From contig CM049987.1 of NCBI GenBank assembly GCA_016630955.3, positions 1 through 64,000 of the forward strand: a stretch of DNA of 64,000 nucleotides, written 5' to 3'. Shown here piece after piece: positions 60,676 to 64,000 of this stretch (its first letter is position 1; each line of letters begins with the position of its first letter). Position numbers and translations under genes: made by a program. Origin of the DNA: Didymella arachidicola. Its lineage: Eukaryota; Ascomycota; Dothideomycetes; Pleosporales; Didymellaceae. Under the pieces are notes generated by a model. The model had not been told where the DNA came from and searched no databases. It worked only from the letters and a program-made list of their open reading frames with translations.

Positions 60676-62330
60676 GACGATGGCGGGTCATCGCTCATGC
60701 TGGTGTCTTCCCTCTCCGAGGTGGACGGGTCAGTGTGGATAGTCGATTGTGGGCGGATGCTGCCAGCAGACAGCTGTCCTACATTGAGGCTTCTCTGGCC
60801 TGTGGCGGCCCGCCTTGGTCTCTTTGCTCTGCCAGTGGAAGAGGAGGATGGATAGGAGTTAGTCGTTGTAGGAAGTGATGCGGAAGCCCTGCTATCTCCT
60901 TCTTGCCTCTGGGTGGGAGGCTGGGGAGGCGCTGTCTCCGATGCCTCTAGAGGAGTAGTCTCAGGCTGAAGCGTTGCCTGTCTGAGGGTCTCTTCGACTG
61001 TCCTGTAGAGGTGCTGCTGTGCTATCTTGCCTGCGCGTCGGATAGCCTTCAGCTCGGCTCTTGTAGGCTTGATGCTGTGTCCGTTGACCCGGCGAGGGGC
61101 TGCAGGGCAGTTGGCGTGGCTAGCTGGGTGTGGTCCGTGGCAGTTGGCGCACACGGCTTTGTGGGTGCAGTTGTCCCCGTACGGTCCTTGGTGTCTGTCT
61201 GTGCGGTCTCCACAGTGCACGCAGCGCGCTACCTGGGTGCATCGGGCAGCGTTACAGTAGCCCTGGCAGCCTGGGTTGTGGCGCTGGATGGTAGGGTGCT
61301 TGTTGATCACCTTGGAGTACTCGCTGATACCAAAAAGGCGGAACGAGCGGACTGGCTCCTTGTAAGAGATGATCCAGGTGGTAAGGCCACGGTGGTTGGC
61401 TCCATGTCGTGAGGCCCTGCAGCTGACCGGCTGCCTGCCTGTTTGCGAGCATACCTCTTCCTCCACTAGCTGGATAGTCGTGGGTAGTTCTGTGCCGTCG
61501 AGGGTTCGAAGGGAACTGGGTACTCCCTGTACTGCGTAGTTGATCCAGCGTTCTGGGACCCTTACCGCGTCTCCGTCTAGTGCTCTCGCTAGAAGTTCCT
61601 GGTTTTCTTGGGTTAGAAGCTGGTCCCGGATAGACTTATTAGCTGGGGTGATCGCCCAGCCTGTTTTGATTGGTGATGCGGCAGGTATGTCCCTCAGGGT
61701 GATTCCTCCTATGCTCTTGCAAACTGCCTGTCTTACCGCAAATGGTGAGGGTTGTTGCAGTCGCATTGTTGGGTTGGAGATGGCTATGAAGATTCGATCG
61801 TCTTCTTTGGGCTTAGCCGACGGACCAGGCCGGGGTTTAGCAGGGATCAGGGGTCGGTTGGCACCCCTATCTGAGATTTGGGGGTCTCTGGCTACGTCCG
61901 CCCAAGAGCGGCGTCCTGACTCTTGGCTCCCGGGGTTGCTGTGATTAGTGTCACTGCTCCAGCGAGAGCTAGGGGGAGAGTTGCTTGGGGAGAGGGAGGT
62001 CAGCGCGTGAACGACCCTCTGCTGCAGCTCCTGTGCGATCCTGGCTTCTTGCGGGTTAGTGTAGCCCTGTGCGTGTTGATCTACGGCTGCTGCGAAGGCA
62101 GTAGTGATGGTGTTCCATAGCTGGGTAATTTGCTGAGTCTCAGCGATGTGGCGTTGGACGGCATCAGAGACTCGAGGTTTGGGAGCGCCCCCACCGGGGT
62201 TCTGGCTGCTCAGAAGGGGCGCATGGTGCTGCATGTCCTCCTGGGGCCGTCTTGGAGCGCGTGTATACAACTGCTGGGGGATCTCGTAGTCTGGGGACCC
62301 TGTGTGCTGGGAAGAGGGAGACTCTGCCAT
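60669..62330 (-). CDS. LINE ORF1 gag-like protein
   Basis: 553 residues from ATG at 62330 (MAESPSSQ). Low-complexity Ser/Pro/Gln N-terminus; a conserved-looking core about 170-330 (FIAISNPTMRLQQPSPFAVR, WITYKEP-like strands) as in RNA-binding gag proteins. A Cys/His cluster of about 348-410 follows (CQGYCNAARC, CVHCGDRTDRHQG, CANCHGPHPASHANC). The basic C-terminal tail includes GRAKRPRRA, a possible nuclear signal. It would package the LINE RNA. It overlaps ORF2 by 7 nt. Confidence 0.88.
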   Translation of the reverse strand: MAESPSSQHTGSPDYEIPQQLYTRAPRRPQEDMQHHAPLLSSQNPGGGAPKPRVSDAVQRHIAETQQITQLWNTITTAFAAAVDQHAQGYTNPQEARIAQELQQRVVHALTSLSPSNSPPSSRWSSDTNHSNPGSQESGRRSWADVARDPQISDRGANRPLIPAKPRPGPSAKPKEDDRIFIAISNPTMRLQQPSPFAVRQAVCKSIGGITLRDIPAASPIKTGWAITPANKSIRDQLLTQENQELLARALDGDAVRVPERWINYAVQGVPSSLRTLDGTELPTTIQLVEEEVCSQTGRQPVSCRASRHGANHRGLTTWIISYKEPVRSFRLFGISEYSKVINKHPTIQRHNPGCQGYCNAARCTQVARCVHCGDRTDRHQGPYGDNCTHKAVCANCHGPHPASHANCPAAPRRVNGHSIKPTRAELKAIRRAGKIAQQHLYRTVEETLRQATLQPETTPLEASETAPPQPPTQRQEGDSRASASLPTTTNSYPSSSSTGRAKRPRRAATGQRSLNVGQLSAGSIRPQSTIHTDPSTSEREDTSMSDDPPSSC

Positions 62331-62363
62331 CCTATTAAGCTCCTTGCGCGTCGCGCAGGGGGC

Positions 62364-63608
62364 CTAGGCGGACGTTAGAGGTACTCCCAGAGTGGCCGCA
62401 GTGAGCCGGATCGTTTGCTGTGATTTTTGGGGCTTCTGTGAAGGAAACCCAGAAATCAAAAGATTGGTGTTCGGTATGGGGTTAAATGGGTGTACACCTG
62501 TCGCCTTGAACGAGCTAAAGATATTCTTTGCAGTGAAGCTGCTTGCCCAAGCATCCCAGAACAGGCCAAAGAAGTCAGCTTTAGTTACAGGCACTAGGCC
62601 TTGATGCTTGTGAAGGCGTGTTGCCAGCTTCTTTGAGTATGCTGTGCTGAGAGGCTTAAACATTACCACATCAAGCGGCTGCAGCGTGTGCGTGCTGTGA
62701 GGTGGATAGATACCTAACAGTATCTTATGCCTGTGGCAATACTCCAGAAACTCTTCTGTTAGGTGGCTCCCGTGGCCATCCACAAGCAACAGGCGGTACT
62801 TTCTCCGAGCTTTGGCTGTTGTGAAGCGCTCAAACACCTGCTGGAGCCAGGCAAGACCAAGCCCATCGTTTGACCAGCCACTGCCTGATACTCCAAAGAA
62901 GGCCATATGTTCTCCTACCTTCACATCCTCTACCCATGTGTTTTGTATGTTCTTTGAGTCAGCTGCGTAAATGAGAGCTGGCGGCAACGCTGTGCCGTCA
63001 GCGCATACACACGCTAACAAGCTTATCCATTCACGATTACCATCCTGCAGCATCTGCTTAAACTGCTTCTTCTTAAACAGCCTCCTGCTAAAGATCCTCT
63101 TCTGTCTGCCAACGGCTCCAACCATGAAGCCTTTCTCATCCATATTGTACGTATGCTCAGGCTCCACTTCGTAGAAGTTGATTTTGCTGCCTAGCTGTTC
63201 AAAGTACACCTTGTACTTATCACTAGAGTCAGCAGCGTGGCGTTGTCGATCCATAGAAGTGCTCCATTGGGATGTAAGCTCATCTTGGTGTCGGTGGAGG
63301 AAGCGTGTGACCCAGCTCTCGGAGACAGGGTGTCCAGCGATATCAGACGCGTAATTCTGCACCATCTCTCTTGTAGGAGGTAACTTTTGCTCTGTCAATC
63401 CCTCCAGATACGTCACAAGCTCTGCCTCCTGTTCTGGTTGAAGATTGCGACGTGCTAAACCTGCCTCTGCACGCGACCCGCTGACACCTCGGTGCTTGCG
63501 CGACAACGTTGAGCGATTAACACTATGCTTTTTAGCTATTGTCGCGTAGCAAACTTCTTCGCTAGAGTTAAGAGCATCTAGCTCTGCAAGGGCTTCTTCC
63601 ATAGTCAT
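62364..63608 (-). CDS. Pogo-like transposase G, C-terminally truncated
   Basis: 414 residues from ATG at 63608 (MTMEEALAELDAL). HTH (TIAKKHSVNRSTLSRKHRG), D motifs YNMDEKGF, LLVDGHGSH and LQPLDVVMF, then AKNIFSSFKATGVHPFNP, the usual end of the catalytic module. The frame is uninterrupted up to the LINE junction, where it runs into foreign sequence and stops. The basic coiled-coil tail seen in D is lost. The catalytic domain is complete, so the fragment is broken by insertion, not by RIP. Confidence 0.87.
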   Translation of the reverse strand: MTMEEALAELDALNSSEEVCYATIAKKHSVNRSTLSRKHRGVSGSRAEAGLARRNLQPEQEAELVTYLEGLTEQKLPPTREMVQNYASDIAGHPVSESWVTRFLHRHQDELTSQWSTSMDRQRHAADSSDKYKVYFEQLGSKINFYEVEPEHTYNMDEKGFMVGAVGRQKRIFSRRLFKKKQFKQMLQDGNREWISLLACVCADGTALPPALIYAADSKNIQNTWVEDVKVGEHMAFFGVSGSGWSNDGLGLAWLQQVFERFTTAKARRKYRLLLVDGHGSHLTEEFLEYCHRHKILLGIYPPHSTHTLQPLDVVMFKPLSTAYSKKLATRLHKHQGLVPVTKADFFGLFWDAWASSFTAKNIFSSFKATGVHPFNPIPNTNLLISGFPSQKPQKSQQTIRLTAATLGVPLTSA

Positions 63609-63698
63609 CGTGGCGTTGAGTTATGGGGGGTGCGAAGTTGGGACGAAATCGCGATCGCGTGCATTGACTGACGGCGTGCATTGAGTGCACGGACACGG
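62364..63698 (-). mobile_element. Pogo-like element G, truncated by a LINE
   Basis: Right end at 63698: GGACACGG followed by TA (63699-63700), i.e. the same CCGTGTCCGTGCAC start as element D. GCGTGCATTG occurs twice, 17 bp apart (63657, 63674). The left part is missing at the LINE junction near 62363. G had inserted into a copy of family A. Confidence 0.88.
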
Positions 63699-63700
63699 TA

Positions 63701-64000
63701 GCTCCCCCCTTTGCGTAGTGCTCAATCGCACTGAGAACAGAGGTGGGCGAACTGCCCTGTTCCCTCCTATACTTGTCTTGAATTAGAGTTGATTGCGACT
63801 CGAATTCTAGGGTATTGCTTGGGGTTTGCGACTGCCAGGGCTTGTTGTTTGTGGGGAGTGGTGGTGACAGAGTGCGCAGCTTCACATCAAGGGTTAATAT
63901 AACCTGTTTCGGGTTAAAAGGGACTAATCCGGCCCCTCGGAACCCTCCTTAGATGTTGCTGGCAGTAATAGTTTTCTTGTAAGCCGCTTTAAAGCATGGC
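63701..64000 (-). pseudogene. Second copy of pogo family A (fragment, runs off window)
   Basis: 300 bp matching element A (14373-14672) with six differences that I can count, all C-to-T or G-to-A. It encodes the C-terminal third of the transposase (NNKPWQSQTPSNTLEF, LIQDKYRREQGSSPTS). Element G inserted at a TA in this copy; the remainder lies beyond the window. Confidence 0.9.

Larger units (their letters stand above)
56842..62363 (-). mobile_element. Two-ORF Tad1-like LINE
   Basis: Contains intact ORF1 (gag-like) and ORF2 (endonuclease, RT, RNase H). The 5' end lies at or near 62363, only about 30 bp before the ORF1 ATG, where a pogo-like transposase gene (G) is cut. It is therefore inserted in G and may be slightly 5'-truncated. 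The 3' end lies somewhere left of 56842. Confidence 0.85.

Overview
The window is a chromosome end of a filamentous ascomycete fungus. It opens with CCCTAA telomere repeats. It carries a telomere-linked RecQ-type helicase (TLH), Tad1-like LINEs, a Ty3/gypsy chromovirus, a Ty1/copia relic and many pogo/Fot1-like DNA transposons. Cellular genes have short introns of 47-50 bp. Older repeats show strong repeat-induced point mutation (RIP): only C-to-T or G-to-A changes, CAG/CAA to TAG/TAA and TGG to TAG stops, and AT-rich sequence. A Dothideomycete is plausible from the element families, but this is inference.

Layout. 1-1330: telomere, a duplicated hairpin-bearing unit and a pyrimidine-rich tandem-repeat skirt. 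1331-9122: two minus-strand genes, the TLH helicase and a paralogous protein sharing its N-terminal half; both contain residues resembling a tyrosine-recombinase signature. 9632-12584: 5'-truncated gypsy element with an antisense zinc/coiled-coil gene and a 3' LTR. 12585-20879: AT-rich RIP zone with a dead TLH copy, a dead gypsy fragment, a solo LTR nested in another solo LTR, and pogo elements A and B inserted after RIP. 20880-25746: copia relic inserted in pogo element C-prime, with pogo element C inside the copia LTR. 25870-26301: 36-bp minisatellite. 28370-38414: the most gene-like segment, with an EST1-domain gene and an alpha/beta-hydrolase, separated by more than 6 kb of degenerate sequence. 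39030-43541: LINE lacking an endonuclease domain, with a 14-bp target-site duplication (TSD). 43692-56208: a nest in which Tc1/mariner-type element Y contains pogo D and pogo E; E contains X (same family as Y); X contains pogo F. 56842-62363: a two-ORF LINE that truncates pogo-like element G, which itself sits in a second copy of family A at the window end.

Most of the window is mobile DNA. Intact ORFs remain in X (both genes), F, both LINEs, the gypsy fragment and its antisense gene; most other elements are broken by one to four nonsense changes of RIP type. Two observations stand out. First, X and Y are two-gene DD34E transposons that both carry a conserved, unrecognised accessory protein of about 570 residues, convergent with the transposase. 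Second, every pogo-like family here carries a tandem copy of a 17-18 bp motif next to its terminus; the motif differs between families while the period hardly changes.
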